Assembly (NCBI GenBank): GCA_017936985.1
Contig: JAGBEM010000160.1
Span: 1 to 17,168 of the forward strand
Reading direction: 5' to 3'
Origin: Oscillospiraceae bacterium
GTDB taxonomy: Bacteria > Bacillota_A > Clostridia > Oscillospirales > Oscillospiraceae
DNA length: 17,168 bases
Shown: piece after piece, positions 1 to 7,926 of the stretch
Layout of the letters: the number at the start of each line of letters is the position of its first letter
Numbering within the stretch: position 1 is the stretch's first letter
Position numbers and translations under genes: made by a program
Notes under the pieces: generated by a model
The model's database searches: none
Told to the model about the DNA's origin: nothing
Seen by the model: the letters and a program-made list of their open reading frames with translations, nothing else

Positions 1-10
1 ATTTATTTGT

Positions 11-667
11 TTATTCTGTGAGACTTTTCAGCTTTGCTTTGTCTGTAATTTCTATAGTACCTCTGGTCAGCTGCACCATACCCTCACTCTGAAAATACCG
101 CAGCATCCGGGTGACGACTTCCCGGGCGGTGCCCAGATGATTGGCGATCCTTTCGTGGGTGACCTTCAGAACTTGGCTGCCCTCCAGCTGACATTCCTCG
201 ATCAGGAAAGCTGCCAGCCGCTTGTCCACACTTTTCCACATGATCTGCTCCATGAGCCACATCAGCTCAGAAAAATTGCTGCTTAAAAGATTTCTGGAAA
301 AATTGGAGACTGCCAGCGATTCGTCCACCAGATTCTTAAACAGGCAGGCAGGAATGCTCCAAAAGGCACTGTCCTTTTCTGCTTCGATCATGATGTTGAA
401 CTGCATATCCGGCATCACACAGGAAGCGCTGAGCAGACTCACATCATATTCAAACAGCCGGCTGATGGTGATCTCCCGGCCATCCTCCGACAAAATATAT
501 GTCCGCAGCTGACCGCTTTTTACGATCACAAGGCCCAAACAGTCCGCGCTGCTGTCGTGGATGTGTGTGCCTTTTTTTACTTCCCGGTATTCGATCACAC
601 CGGCGATCCGCTCGCGCTGCTCCGGTGTCAGATCCTTCCACACCGGTAAATATTTTTCATATTCCAT
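11..667 (-). CDS. Crp/Fnr-family transcriptional regulator
   Basis: Cytoplasmic DNA-binding regulator of about 218 residues, the usual length for the Crp/Fnr family. The N-terminal two thirds fit a cyclic-nucleotide-binding-type beta barrel (effector domain). The C-terminal part carries a winged helix-turn-helix around residues 169-193, with the typical pattern THERIANHLGTAREVVTRML. I place the start at 667 rather than the upstream in-frame ATG at 688, because GGAGG (674-678 on the complementary strand) sits correctly before it. There is no N-terminal cysteine cluster of the FNR type, so an oxygen-sensing iron-sulfur centre is unlikely; the effector is unknown. It is transcribed divergently from the SorE-like dehydrogenase gene and is a natural candidate to control it, but the sequence does not prove that. 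Family assignment is confident; the target is inference. Confidence 0.9.
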   Translation of the reverse strand: MEYEKYLPVWKDLTPEQRERIAGVIEYREVKKGTHIHDSSADCLGLVIVKSGQLRTYILSEDGREITISRLFEYDVSLLSASCVMPDMQFNIMIEAEKDSAFWSIPACLFKNLVDESLAVSNFSRNLLSSNFSELMWLMEQIMWKSVDKRLAAFLIEECQLEGSQVLKVTHERIANHLGTAREVVTRMLRYFQSEGMVQLTRGTIEITDKAKLKSLTE

Positions 668-745
668 ATTTATCCTCCGGTCTGTCACAATGGCAGACAG
701 ATTTCGGTTTTCGTTCGGCTTTTTTGGTATAATTCAGGAAAAGAA

Positions 746-773
746 TTGATTTTCCAAGCAATTTCAATATAAT
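746..773 (+). promoter_or_regulatory. Putative sigma-70-type promoter for the SorE-like/PfkB unit
   Basis: TTGATT at 746-751 and a consensus TATAAT at 768-773 are separated by 16 bases, about 42 bases before the start codon at 815. Inverted-repeat pieces overlap it: AATTG (744-748) with CAATT (759-763), and TTTCCA (751-756) with TGGAAA (773-778). These could be an operator for the divergent Crp-like regulator. The boxes are seen; function is inferred. Confidence 0.55.
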
Positions 774-814
774 GGAAACAAAGACGAAAGTCAAATGTTT
801 TAGGAGGCTTTGCC

Positions 815-2068
815 ATGAAAACAAAAGCAGTCAGAATGTATGGTGCATATGATGTCCGCCTGGAGGAGTTTGAACTGCCCCAGATCACAGCGGATGAGGT
901 GCTGATGCGTGTGGTCAGTGATTCCGTTTGTGCTTCTACATACAAAGCCATTAAGCAGGGCTCTAAACATAAGCGCGTGCCCGACGATATTGCAGAAAAT
1001 CCCATCATCATCGGCCACGAGATGTGCGGTGAGATCGTGGAAGTGGGCGAGAACCTGAAAAACGAGTGGAAGGTCGGTCAGGGTGTGGTCGTTCAGCCTG
1101 CGTTGAATCTGCCTACCAACCGTGACCCCGGTTATTCCTATCCCTACATCGGCGGCAATACCCAGTATGCCATCGTTCCCAAGGTGGTTCTGGAGAAGGG
1201 TTGCCTGCTGCCCTATGAGGGCGACAGCTATTTCAAGGGTTCTCTGGCAGAGGCACTGGCCTGCTGCATCCGCGGCTTCAAGGGTATGTATCACATGGAC
1301 TATGTGAACTTTGACCGTTTCGACGGCACCAAGCTGGGCGGCAAGATCGCCATTCTGGGCGGCGCCGGTCCTATGGGCATCGGCTGCGTGGAGCTGGCAC
1401 TGGGTTATGCTGATGTGAAGCAGGTGGTCGTTACCGACCTGAACCAGGAACGGCTGGACTACGCGGAGCGTATGTGCTCTGTGGAAAAGGCCAAGGCCAA
1501 GGGCGTGGACTTACACTATGTCAATACTTCCGGCATGGAAGATCCTGCCACGGCTCTGTTGGCACTGTCCGAGGGCGGTTTTGACGATGTGTTCGTCATG
1601 GTTCCTGTGGCGGCACTGTTCACCCAGGCTGAGAAGATCGCCCGTTTTGATGGTTGCATCAACTTCTTCGCCGGCCCTACCATCCACGACCTGCAGGGCA
1701 GTCTGAACCTGTATCGGATCCACTATGATGGCATCCATGTCATCGGCACTGCCGGCAGCACGCCGCAGGATATGGTGGACATCATCCACCTGATCGAAGA
1801 CAACAAGATCAATGCCGGTGCGATCGTTTCTCACATTCTGGGCCTGAACGCTGTGGCGGATACGCTGTATGCCATGGAAAAGCCCAACGGTGCCAAAAAG
1901 GTCTGCTATAATGAGCTGGATCTGCCTCTGATCGCCATCGACGATCTGGAAGAGTTGGGCAAGGATAATGAACTGTACCGGAATCTGGCTGCCATCGTCA
2001 AGGAAAACGGCGGCATCTGGTGTGCAGAGGCAGAAAAGTATCTGCTGGCCCACGCACCTCGACTGTAA
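815..2068 (+). CDS. Zinc-type medium-chain dehydrogenase, L-sorbose-1-phosphate reductase-like
   Basis: Cytoplasmic NAD(P)-dependent dehydrogenase of 417 residues in the medium-chain (alcohol/sorbitol dehydrogenase) superfamily. Overall it resembles SorE-type sorbose-1-phosphate reductases, which reduce the C2 carbonyl of a ketose-1-phosphate to a hexitol phosphate. Visible catalytic-zinc residues are Cys39, His68-Glu69 (in GHEMCGE) and Glu146 (in SLAEALAC). The four-cysteine structural zinc loop near residues 95-115 is absent. The nucleotide fold is GGAGPMGIG at 182-190, and Asp208 at the end of the second strand favours NADH. GGAGG precedes the ATG at good spacing. The kinase gene follows after 12 bases, so the two form an operon. 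In context it probably performs the reductive half of a carbonyl-relocation pathway. The superfamily is certain; the exact sugar phosphate is not. Confidence 0.8.
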   Translation: MKTKAVRMYGAYDVRLEEFELPQITADEVLMRVVSDSVCASTYKAIKQGSKHKRVPDDIAENPIIIGHEMCGEIVEVGENLKNEWKVGQGVVVQPALNLPTNRDPGYSYPYIGGNTQYAIVPKVVLEKGCLLPYEGDSYFKGSLAEALACCIRGFKGMYHMDYVNFDRFDGTKLGGKIAILGGAGPMGIGCVELALGYADVKQVVVTDLNQERLDYAERMCSVEKAKAKGVDLHYVNTSGMEDPATALLALSEGGFDDVFVMVPVAALFTQAEKIARFDGCINFFAGPTIHDLQGSLNLYRIHYDGIHVIGTAGSTPQDMVDIIHLIEDNKINAGAIVSHILGLNAVADTLYAMEKPNGAKKVCYNELDLPLIAIDDLEELGKDNELYRNLAAIVKENGGIWCAEAEKYLLAHAPRL

Positions 2069-2080
2069 GAGGAGTGCGCT

Positions 2081-2998
2081 ATGAAGGTCTATACGCTCAC
2101 CTTAAACCCTGCCTATGATGTCCATGCCACCTGCGAGAGCTTTGCAGCCGGTCATGAAAACCTGGCATACACCAAGTCCCGGGAAGCTGGCGGCAAGGGT
2201 GTGAATATCAGCCGGGCTCTGATGGAAAACGGCATCGCCAATACGGCAGTCATCGTTCTGGGCAAGGATAACTGCGCAGATTTTCTGCAGGATCTGGAAA
2301 AGGCGGGTCTTGACTGTGTGCTGCTGGAAAAGGAAGGCCGCATCCGGGAGAATTTGACGCTGCACTGCGCCGGTGGCCCGGAGACCCGGATCAGCTTCGC
2401 CGGTTTTTCGGTAGACGACAGTATCCTGACGGAAGTGGAAAACGCCATCCGGATCGATGCCGATACGGTCATTACCTTCACCGGTCGGGTCAGTTCCGGA
2501 GTTTCCATGGAAAGTGTCAAAGCATTTCTGGCAAAGGCGCGCAAGGCTGGCGCGAAGATCGTGCTGGACTCCAAATCCTTTTCCTTAGAGGATATTTACG
2601 AAGTCAAACCCTGGCTCATCAAGCCCAATCAGGAAGAAATTTCTGAGTATTTCGGCTGCATAGTCAACACCATCGCTGAGGCTGTGGAAAAGGCATCTGC
2701 TTTTGCCGAACATGGTGTGACCAATGTGATGATCTCCTTGGGTGAACAGGGCGCTATGCTCTTGACTGGCGGCAAGACCTACACCGCCAAGCCTCCGGTG
2801 ATCCGGGCGGTTTCCACCATCGGCGCCGGTGACAGTACCATCGCCGGCTTTATCGCTGCGGCAGGCCGCGGTGCAGAAGCGGATGAATGCCTGAAGACCG
2901 CTGTGTCCTTCGGAACAGCCGCCTGTCTGACGGAAGGTACGCAGCCACCCCGGAAAGCCGATGTGGCCAATATCTATTCTCAAATTGAAATGACATGA
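2081..2998 (+). CDS. PfkB-family sugar-phosphate kinase (1-phosphofructokinase/tagatose-6-phosphate kinase type)
   Basis: ATP-dependent kinase of 305 residues, typical of the 1-phosphofructokinase (FruK)/tagatose-6-phosphate kinase (LacC) branch of the ribokinase-like PfkB family. It adds a phosphate to a ketose phosphate to give a bisphosphate for aldolase cleavage. Seen: the N-terminal TLTLNPAYDVH signature of this branch, the substrate loop GGKGVN at 37-42, KPNQEE at 181-186, and the PfkB C-terminal signature with GAGDS at 248-252, where Asp251 is the expected catalytic base. A GAGGAG ribosome site lies just before the start, 12 bases after the preceding gene, and a strong terminator follows. 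With no fructose PTS gene alongside, a role on a ketose-6-phosphate produced by the nearby polyol-phosphate dehydrogenase is as plausible as true FruK activity. Family is certain; substrate is inferred. Confidence 0.85.
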   Translation: MKVYTLTLNPAYDVHATCESFAAGHENLAYTKSREAGGKGVNISRALMENGIANTAVIVLGKDNCADFLQDLEKAGLDCVLLEKEGRIRENLTLHCAGGPETRISFAGFSVDDSILTEVENAIRIDADTVITFTGRVSSGVSMESVKAFLAKARKAGAKIVLDSKSFSLEDIYEVKPWLIKPNQEEISEYFGCIVNTIAEAVEKASAFAEHGVTNVMISLGEQGAMLLTGGKTYTAKPPVIRAVSTIGAGDSTIAGFIAAAGRGAEADECLKTAVSFGTAACLTEGTQPPRKADVANIYSQIEMT

Positions 2999-3001
2999 AG
3001 C

Positions 3002-3034
3002 AAGTCCCGGAAAGTTACCTTTCCGGGACTTTTT
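3002..3034 (+). terminator. Rho-independent terminator after the PfkB kinase gene
   Basis: A perfect 13-bp stem (AAGTCCCGGAAAG / CTTTCCGGGACTT) with loop TTAC is followed by a T run. It lies between convergent genes; on the minus strand the T run is poor, so it acts mainly on the plus-strand transcript. Confidence 0.9.
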
Positions 3035-3048
3035 CTGCTGTTTGGGCT

Positions 3049-3888
3049 TTATCGTGCCGCTTTTCGGAATGCGTTGGGTGACTGTCCTACGAAACCGGAA
3101 AACACAGCGATAAAGTAATTGTAATCGGCATAGCCGCAGGCGTTGGCGATATCCGTAATGCTCATTTCCGGACTGTCGGTGAGCAGCCGCTTGGCCTTTT
3201 CCATCCGCAGCCGCTTCATTTGCTGGGTGATGCCGCAGCCGTACAGCTGGGAAGAGAGCTTGTAAAGCTGTGACCTGCCGATCCCCAATTCCCGGCACAG
3301 AAGCTGGGCAGTCAGTGGCTGTGCGTAATTTTCGTTTAAGTATTGGTCAAGCTTTGCTGCGGTGCTGTCCTCTTTCAGGGTAGCCATCCGTTCCAGTACC
3401 AGATAAGATGCGGTGGCGTGTAAGATGCGGGCTGCGGATTTGATGTAGTTTTTGGAGATCAAGGGGCTGTCCTGGCAGGAAAGCCGTAATTTTTCCAGGT
3501 CTATGGGATATTTTTCACAGCACTTGCGAATATTCTCCCAACCCTCTTCAAAGGAATTGTAGGCAAATACATGGCCGAACAGCAGGTATCCAACCAGCGC
3601 CTTGCCCACATACAGCGGCATAATGGCCTCTGTCAGACCTGCGTGGCAGTGATAAATGTATGCTTTTTCCTGCCGGGAAGCAATATCGCAGGCGTCCTTG
3701 TCGCATTTTGCGCAGGCTGCCCGGCCCTCTTCTGTTCCTCTGATAATAGAGCAAAAAGACGGGCAGTTTTCCGGATAAGAGACCAATTCGTTCCGGTCGC
3801 TGTCAAAAACTGTGATTCGGATCCGGGTGATGTGATACAGATCTTCCAGAAGACTTTGCAGTTCTTCCACATTAAAAACGGAAATCAT
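3049..3888 (-). CDS. AraC-family regulator with PocR sensory domain
   Basis: Transcription factor of about 279 residues. Residues about 3-165 match a PocR-type ligand-sensing domain, with the cysteine-rich region typical of that domain (Cys42, Cys46, Cys59, Cys62, Cys67) followed by YHCHAGLTEAIMP. Residues about 178-279 form the two helix-turn-helix motifs of the AraC family, ending in the conserved ITDIANACGYADYNYF...F region. I choose the start at 3888, not the in-frame ATG at 3912, because GGAGG (3895-3899) is positioned for it. It is divergent from the five-gene sugar operon, and AraC/PocR proteins commonly activate an adjacent catabolic operon, so it is the likely substrate-responsive activator of 4046-10149. 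The ligand is unknown. Domain calls are confident; the regulatory target is inferred from position. Confidence 0.88.
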   Translation of the reverse strand: MISVFNVEELQSLLEDLYHITRIRITVFDSDRNELVSYPENCPSFCSIIRGTEEGRAACAKCDKDACDIASRQEKAYIYHCHAGLTEAIMPLYVGKALVGYLLFGHVFAYNSFEEGWENIRKCCEKYPIDLEKLRLSCQDSPLISKNYIKSAARILHATASYLVLERMATLKEDSTAAKLDQYLNENYAQPLTAQLLCRELGIGRSQLYKLSSQLYGCGITQQMKRLRMEKAKRLLTDSPEMSITDIANACGYADYNYFIAVFSGFVGQSPNAFRKAAR

Positions 3889-3911
3889 AAGCGCCCTCCA
3901 CAGATTGCACA

Positions 3912-3929
3912 AATTTTAATATTAAAATT
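3912..3929. promoter_or_regulatory. 18-bp perfect AT palindrome in the divergent promoter region
   Basis: AATTTTAATATTAAAATT is its own reverse complement. It covers the proposed -10 and start region of the AraC/PocR gene on the minus strand. It may be an operator, or simply AT-rich promoter DNA. Confidence 0.4.
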
Positions 3930-3955
3930 GTAACACAAATGTGGACGAATTTAAA
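3927..3955 (-). promoter_or_regulatory. Putative promoter of the AraC/PocR regulator gene
   Basis: Read on the minus strand, TTTAAA (3955-3950) and TACAAT (3932-3927) are separated by 17 bases. This would place transcription start about 30 bases before the ATG at 3888. The -10 box overlaps the 18-bp palindrome at 3912-3929, which suggests autoregulation. Prediction from sequence only. Confidence 0.4.
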
Positions 3956-3975
3956 GTGATTTACACAAATTTCTA

Positions 3976-4004
3976 TAGAACATTTTTCTCATGTTTTTTA
4001 CAAT
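3976..4004 (+). promoter_or_regulatory. Putative activator-dependent promoter of the five-gene sugar operon
   Basis: TACAAT at 3999-4004 is a good -10 box. At 17-base spacing upstream the -35 position reads TAGAAC (3976-3981), a poor match to TTGACA. A good -10 with a weak -35 is what an AraC-activated promoter usually shows. Transcription would start near 4011, about 35 bases before the ATG at 4046. Confidence 0.45.
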
Positions 4005-4045
4005 AGAATTACAAGTAAAAATATGCATTTATGAAAGGAGCGGCT

Positions 4046-5023
4046 ATGGAACAGTTACAAAAAACCGGCTATCTGTGTCATCCGCAGCAGATGTATACCC
4101 TGCGCCGGATGACCATCTCAGAGGGAAAGGCAAAGGGCACCGGTGTCATTGAAGTCTGCACCGCCGGCGGTCTGCAGGTGGATATCCTGCCGGATGCCGG
4201 TCTGGACATTGGTCAGGTTCGATACAAGGGAACCAATATGTCTTTCATCAGCAAAAACGGCTACGACAGCCCCGCGGCCATCATGCCTTACGAGATGGAG
4301 TTTCTGAACTTCTTCCCCGGCGGCATGCTCTATACCTGCGGCCTGCGCAGCACCGGCGGTCCTAACCGGGACGGCGGCGAGTATCAGCCCCAGCATGGCA
4401 GATACCACAGCCTGCTGGCAGAAAATGTTTGCACTGAGGTGGTGGACAACACCATCCTCATCAAGGGTACAGTCCGGGAGACGGCGCTGTTCGGCTACAA
4501 TCTCCAACTGAAGCGTACCATTTCCATTCCTGTATTCGGCGCAGAGGTCAGCGTCTGCGACGAACTGACCAACCTTGCTCATGCCGACGAAGAGTACACA
4601 CTGCTGTACCACTGCAACTTCGGTTACCCGCTGATCTCTGAAAAGGCATATCTGGAACTGCCGCAGGAACGCAAGACCACAGCCCGTACCCCCTTTGCTG
4701 AGACGGGCCTCGGTTGGGAGCATACCTTCAGCACGCCCACGCCCGGAGAGGAAGAGCGTGTGTTCTTCCATGAGAATATGCCCCATACCGCTGCCCTGGT
4801 CAACGAGAGCATCCACACCAAGATGACTCTGACCTGGTCCGAGACCCTGCCCGTTCTGGCCCACTGGCGCAGCATGGCAAGCGGCGACTACGTCTGCGGT
4901 CTGGAGCCCACCAACTGTTACATTATGGGCAGAGTCAATGAGCGTGAAAACGGCACACTTCCTGTACTCAAGCCCTTTGAAACCGTAAAAACCGAAATTA
5001 AAATTCATTTTGAAACCATCTAA
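4046..5023 (+). CDS. DUF4432 / aldose 1-epimerase-like protein
   Basis: Cytoplasmic protein of 325 residues with the galactose-mutarotase-like beta-sandwich character of the DUF4432 family (sugar-epimerase-like proteins often found beside sugar isomerases and kinases). Such enzymes interconvert the alpha and beta anomers of an aldose so that the isomerase receives the right form. Seen: the GLDIGQVRYKG segment near residue 55, the HGRYH histidine region near 120, and LEPTNCYIMGR near the C terminus, a typical family end region. The start at 4046 is preferred over the in-frame ATG at 4031, because AAAGGAG (4034-4040) precedes it. It is the first gene of the operon; the isomerase gene begins 13 bases after its stop. 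Family placement is fairly sure; the anomer or epimer reaction is inferred, and no function is proven for most DUF4432 members. Confidence 0.78.
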   Translation: MEQLQKTGYLCHPQQMYTLRRMTISEGKAKGTGVIEVCTAGGLQVDILPDAGLDIGQVRYKGTNMSFISKNGYDSPAAIMPYEMEFLNFFPGGMLYTCGLRSTGGPNRDGGEYQPQHGRYHSLLAENVCTEVVDNTILIKGTVRETALFGYNLQLKRTISIPVFGAEVSVCDELTNLAHADEEYTLLYHCNFGYPLISEKAYLELPQERKTTARTPFAETGLGWEHTFSTPTPGEEERVFFHENMPHTAALVNESIHTKMTLTWSETLPVLAHWRSMASGDYVCGLEPTNCYIMGRVNERENGTLPVLKPFETVKTEIKIHFETI

Positions 5024-5036
5024 GGAGGACAAAAAC

Positions 5037-6437
5037 ATGAAAAAAATGACTTTTGCACTTTGCTTCTGCAACCGTGGCTTTATGCCCGGCGAACTGATCT
5101 ACGGTGCCCGTGAGGACATGGTCAAGGCCGTCACCGCTGCTGGCTATGACTACATCATGATGGATGCCGAACTGACCCGTTACGGCGGCGTCGAGACCCG
5201 TGACGAGGGCCGTCTGTACGCCAAGTGGCTCAAAGAGCACGAAGGCCAGTATGACGGTGTCATCTTCTCCATGCCTATCTTCGCTGACGAGAACGGCGCT
5301 ATTACTGCTCTGCAGGATGCCGGCGTTCCCATTCTGATGCAGGCTTACCCCGACGAGATCGGCAAGATGGACTTCCAGCACCGCCGTGACGCTTACTGCG
5401 GCAAGTTCTCTGTCACCGATGTTTTCTGCCAGTACAATGTGCCCTTCACCGTCATGAAGCCCCATGTTGTTCACCCCCTGAGCGATAAGTTCCAGGAGAA
5501 CCTGCGGGACTTCGCCGCCATCTGCCGCGTTGTCAACGGCATGAAGCGCTTCAACCTGGGCTGTATCGGCGCCCGTACCACCGCTTTCAAGACCGTCCGT
5601 TTCGATGAGATCGCTATGCAGAAGTACGGCATCAATGTCGAGTCCTTTGACCTTAGCGAGCTGTTTGCCAAGGTAAACGAGAAGAAGAACGATGATCCCG
5701 TAGTCCTTGCCAAGATCGAGCGCCTGAAGAACTACTCCGACTTTAGCCGCGTTCCCGAGAGCAATATGTACACCCTGGCCAAGGTCAGCGTCGTCATCGA
5801 CGAGTACATCGAAGAGTACCACCTGGACGCTCTGGCACTGCGCTGCTGGAACGAGATGGAGACCTATCTGCGGATCTGCCCCTGCGTCCTGCTGTCTGAA
5901 CTGAACGACCGTGGCATCGTGGCATCCTGCGAGATCGATATGTGCTCCGCTATCACCATGCGGGCTATGAACCTGGCAACCGAGGGCGCTACCGCTGTTC
6001 TGGACTGGAACAACAACTACGGCGACGACGAGAACAAGGTCATCCTGTTCCACTGCGGCCCTGTTGCCCAGAGCCTGATGGCTGGCTGCGGCACCGTTAC
6101 CGAGCATAAGATGTTCGCCAAGAACGACCCGGGCTCCGGCTGGGGCTGCAACGAGGGCCGTATCAAGCCCATGCCTGTTACCATTTCCAACTGCCAGACC
6201 AAGGACGGCAAGATCATTGTCTACGCAAGCGAGGCCAAGTTTACTGACGATGTGATCGAGCCCGAATTCTTCGGCTGCGGCGGTGTTTGTGAGATTCCCG
6301 ATCTGCAGAACAAGCTGATCAAACTGGCTCGCGGCGGCTTCAAGCACCATACTGCCATTGCAGAGGGTCACGTGAAGGATATCCTGAAGGAAGCCTTTAC
6401 CACCTACCTGCACTACGACTGGGTCGAGATCGACTAA
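5037..6437 (+). CDS. L-fucose/L-arabinose isomerase-family protein (aldose-ketose isomerase)
   Basis: Protein of 466 residues in the FucI/AraA-like isomerase superfamily; it is shorter than E. coli FucI (about 590) and AraA (about 500). Expected role: metal-dependent interconversion of an aldose and its 2-ketose. Probable metal or catalytic residues, by comparison with FucI, are Glu273 (in CWNEM), Asp301 (in CEIDM) and a histidine in KHHTAIAEGH (437-438); FHCGP at 338-342 is another family hallmark. The start at 5037 follows a strong AAGGAGG; the upstream in-frame ATG at 5010 overlaps the previous gene and has no such site. It lies between the mutarotase-like and kinase genes, the order expected for aldose entry. 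The same superfamily includes isomerases of other sugars (sulfoquinovose, D-arabinose), so the substrate is open. Confidence 0.78.
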   Translation: MKKMTFALCFCNRGFMPGELIYGAREDMVKAVTAAGYDYIMMDAELTRYGGVETRDEGRLYAKWLKEHEGQYDGVIFSMPIFADENGAITALQDAGVPILMQAYPDEIGKMDFQHRRDAYCGKFSVTDVFCQYNVPFTVMKPHVVHPLSDKFQENLRDFAAICRVVNGMKRFNLGCIGARTTAFKTVRFDEIAMQKYGINVESFDLSELFAKVNEKKNDDPVVLAKIERLKNYSDFSRVPESNMYTLAKVSVVIDEYIEEYHLDALALRCWNEMETYLRICPCVLLSELNDRGIVASCEIDMCSAITMRAMNLATEGATAVLDWNNNYGDDENKVILFHCGPVAQSLMAGCGTVTEHKMFAKNDPGSGWGCNEGRIKPMPVTISNCQTKDGKIIVYASEAKFTDDVIEPEFFGCGGVCEIPDLQNKLIKLARGGFKHHTAIAEGHVKDILKEAFTTYLHYDWVEID

Positions 6438-6449
6438 GAGGCCGATATT

Positions 6450-7925
6450 ATGATCAGTCTTGGTATTGACATCGGCGGTACCGGCTGTAAATGTGTTGCC
6501 TTCCGTGACGATGGCAGCCAGCTGGCGATCGCCTATACAGAGTATCCCGTGGCGGCAGGCACTGTAAACCTGCCGCCGGAGATCCTGACAACTTCTGTTC
6601 TGCAGGTCATCGGTGAATGTACCGCAAAGCTGCCGGACACAAAGGAAGTGGCAGTGATCACCGTATCCTCTTTCGGTGAGTCCTTTGTGGCAGTGGATGA
6701 AGAGGGCAATGCCCTGACGGACATCCTCATGTACTTCGGCAACACCGAGAGTGAAGAGTTCTCCAAGCTCGTTTCCGATATTGGCGAGGAGAAGTTCATG
6801 CGCATCGCCAAGATTTTGCCCGATGCCAGCTACTCTCTTTCCAAAATGCTCTACACCCAGAAGGTGGCAGCAAAGCCCGTCTGGAAATTCCTGTTCATCG
6901 CAGGCTTCATTACCTACCGGCTCAGTGGCAAGCCTTATGCCGATGTGTCGCTGGCCTGCCGCAGCTTGCTCTACGATGTGGAGAAGGGCTGCTGGTCCAA
7001 GGAATTGGTGGTAGAGAGCGGCATCGATCCCGAAACTTTGCCCGAGGTACTGCCTACCGGCGGCAAGGTCGGTACGATCCTGCCCGAGATCGCCGCGAAG
7101 CTGGGCATCCCCGAAACTACCCAGGTGGTCATCGGTGCCCATGATCAGATCGTCAATGCCCTGGGCGCCGGTGTTGCCGAATTGGGCGATGCGGTGGATA
7201 CCTCCGGCACCTGCGAGTGCCTGACACCGCTGTTTGCCGGCATCCCTGAGGACCTGGATTTCCAGCGCAACAACTTTGCTTGTGTTCCTTATCTGCAGAG
7301 CCGGGGCTATGTGACCTATGCCTACAATATTTCCGCAGGCAGCGTGGTCAAGTGGTACCGGGATGCCCTGGCCTACCATCTGAAAGCCGACGGCAAGAGC
7401 ATTTACGACATTCTCAACGAAACTGCCCCCACCGAACCGACCAACCTTATGATCCTGCCGTTCCTGCAGGGCATGGGCGGTACGCCGGATGTGGACGCTT
7501 CTGCCACCGGCCTCATTGCCGGCCTGACCACCCAGACGAGACTGCCTGATATCTATCGGGCGATCCTGGAGGGCATCACCTTTGAGATGCGCTATAACCA
7601 GGAGAAGCTCAGCGACAACGGCGTGCAGATCCAAAAGCTGTATGCCTGCGGCGGCGGAGCAAAATCTCCCGTCTGGCTGCAGATCAAGGCAGACATTCTG
7701 GGCTGTGATATCGTTACCGTCAAGGCAGACGAGACTGGTGCTATGGGCAGTGCGATCCTGGGTATCGCCGCCGTAACCGGCGAGGATCCCTTCAAGGTGG
7801 CGGAAAAGTTCTGGCAATACGGTGAGACTGTCAAACCCAACGCTGTAAACCAGGCGATCTACGACAGAAGGTATGAAGTTTACAAGACCCTCCGGGGCCT
7901 CTATATGGAGCAAAGAAGGAAATAA
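6450..7925 (+). CDS. FGGY-family carbohydrate kinase
   Basis: ATP-dependent sugar kinase of 491 residues, the normal FGGY length (xylulokinase/fuculokinase-like). Seen: the N-terminal phosphate-binding motif GIDIGGTG at 5-12, GAHDQ at 229-233 with Asp232 as the likely catalytic base, TSGTCE at 251-256 (second-domain phosphate loop), the adenosine-binding GGGAKS at 401-406, and DETGAMGSA at 427-435. These kinases phosphorylate a free ketose or polyol, so uptake of the substrate should be unphosphorylated (ABC transporter or symporter rather than PTS). In context the product is probably a ketose-1-phosphate made from the isomerase product. It starts 12 bases after the isomerase stop, with an AAGAGG site, and its last codons carry the ribosome site of the next gene. 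Family certain; specificity unknown. Confidence 0.87.
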   Translation: MISLGIDIGGTGCKCVAFRDDGSQLAIAYTEYPVAAGTVNLPPEILTTSVLQVIGECTAKLPDTKEVAVITVSSFGESFVAVDEEGNALTDILMYFGNTESEEFSKLVSDIGEEKFMRIAKILPDASYSLSKMLYTQKVAAKPVWKFLFIAGFITYRLSGKPYADVSLACRSLLYDVEKGCWSKELVVESGIDPETLPEVLPTGGKVGTILPEIAAKLGIPETTQVVIGAHDQIVNALGAGVAELGDAVDTSGTCECLTPLFAGIPEDLDFQRNNFACVPYLQSRGYVTYAYNISAGSVVKWYRDALAYHLKADGKSIYDILNETAPTEPTNLMILPFLQGMGGTPDVDASATGLIAGLTTQTRLPDIYRAILEGITFEMRYNQEKLSDNGVQIQKLYACGGGAKSPVWLQIKADILGCDIVTVKADETGAMGSAILGIAAVTGEDPFKVAEKFWQYGETVKPNAVNQAIYDRRYEVYKTLRGLYMEQRRK

Positions 7926-7926
7926 T

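Larger units (their letters stand above)
3908..3970 (+). promoter_or_regulatory. Candidate regulator binding region: three CACAAAT direct repeats
   Basis: The heptamer CACAAAT occurs at 3908-3914, 3934-3940 and 3964-3970, all in the same orientation, with start-to-start spacings of 26 and 30 bases. The last copy lies just upstream of the proposed -35 of the sugar operon. AraC-type activators bind direct-repeat half-sites beside the -35, so these are candidate sites for the divergent regulator. The region is AT-rich, so chance recurrence is possible. Confidence 0.35.

Noticed and set aside
728..733. Second TATAAT upstream of the SorE-like gene
   Set aside because: No reasonable -35 box at 16-18 bases upstream; the downstream TTGATT/TATAAT pair is better.
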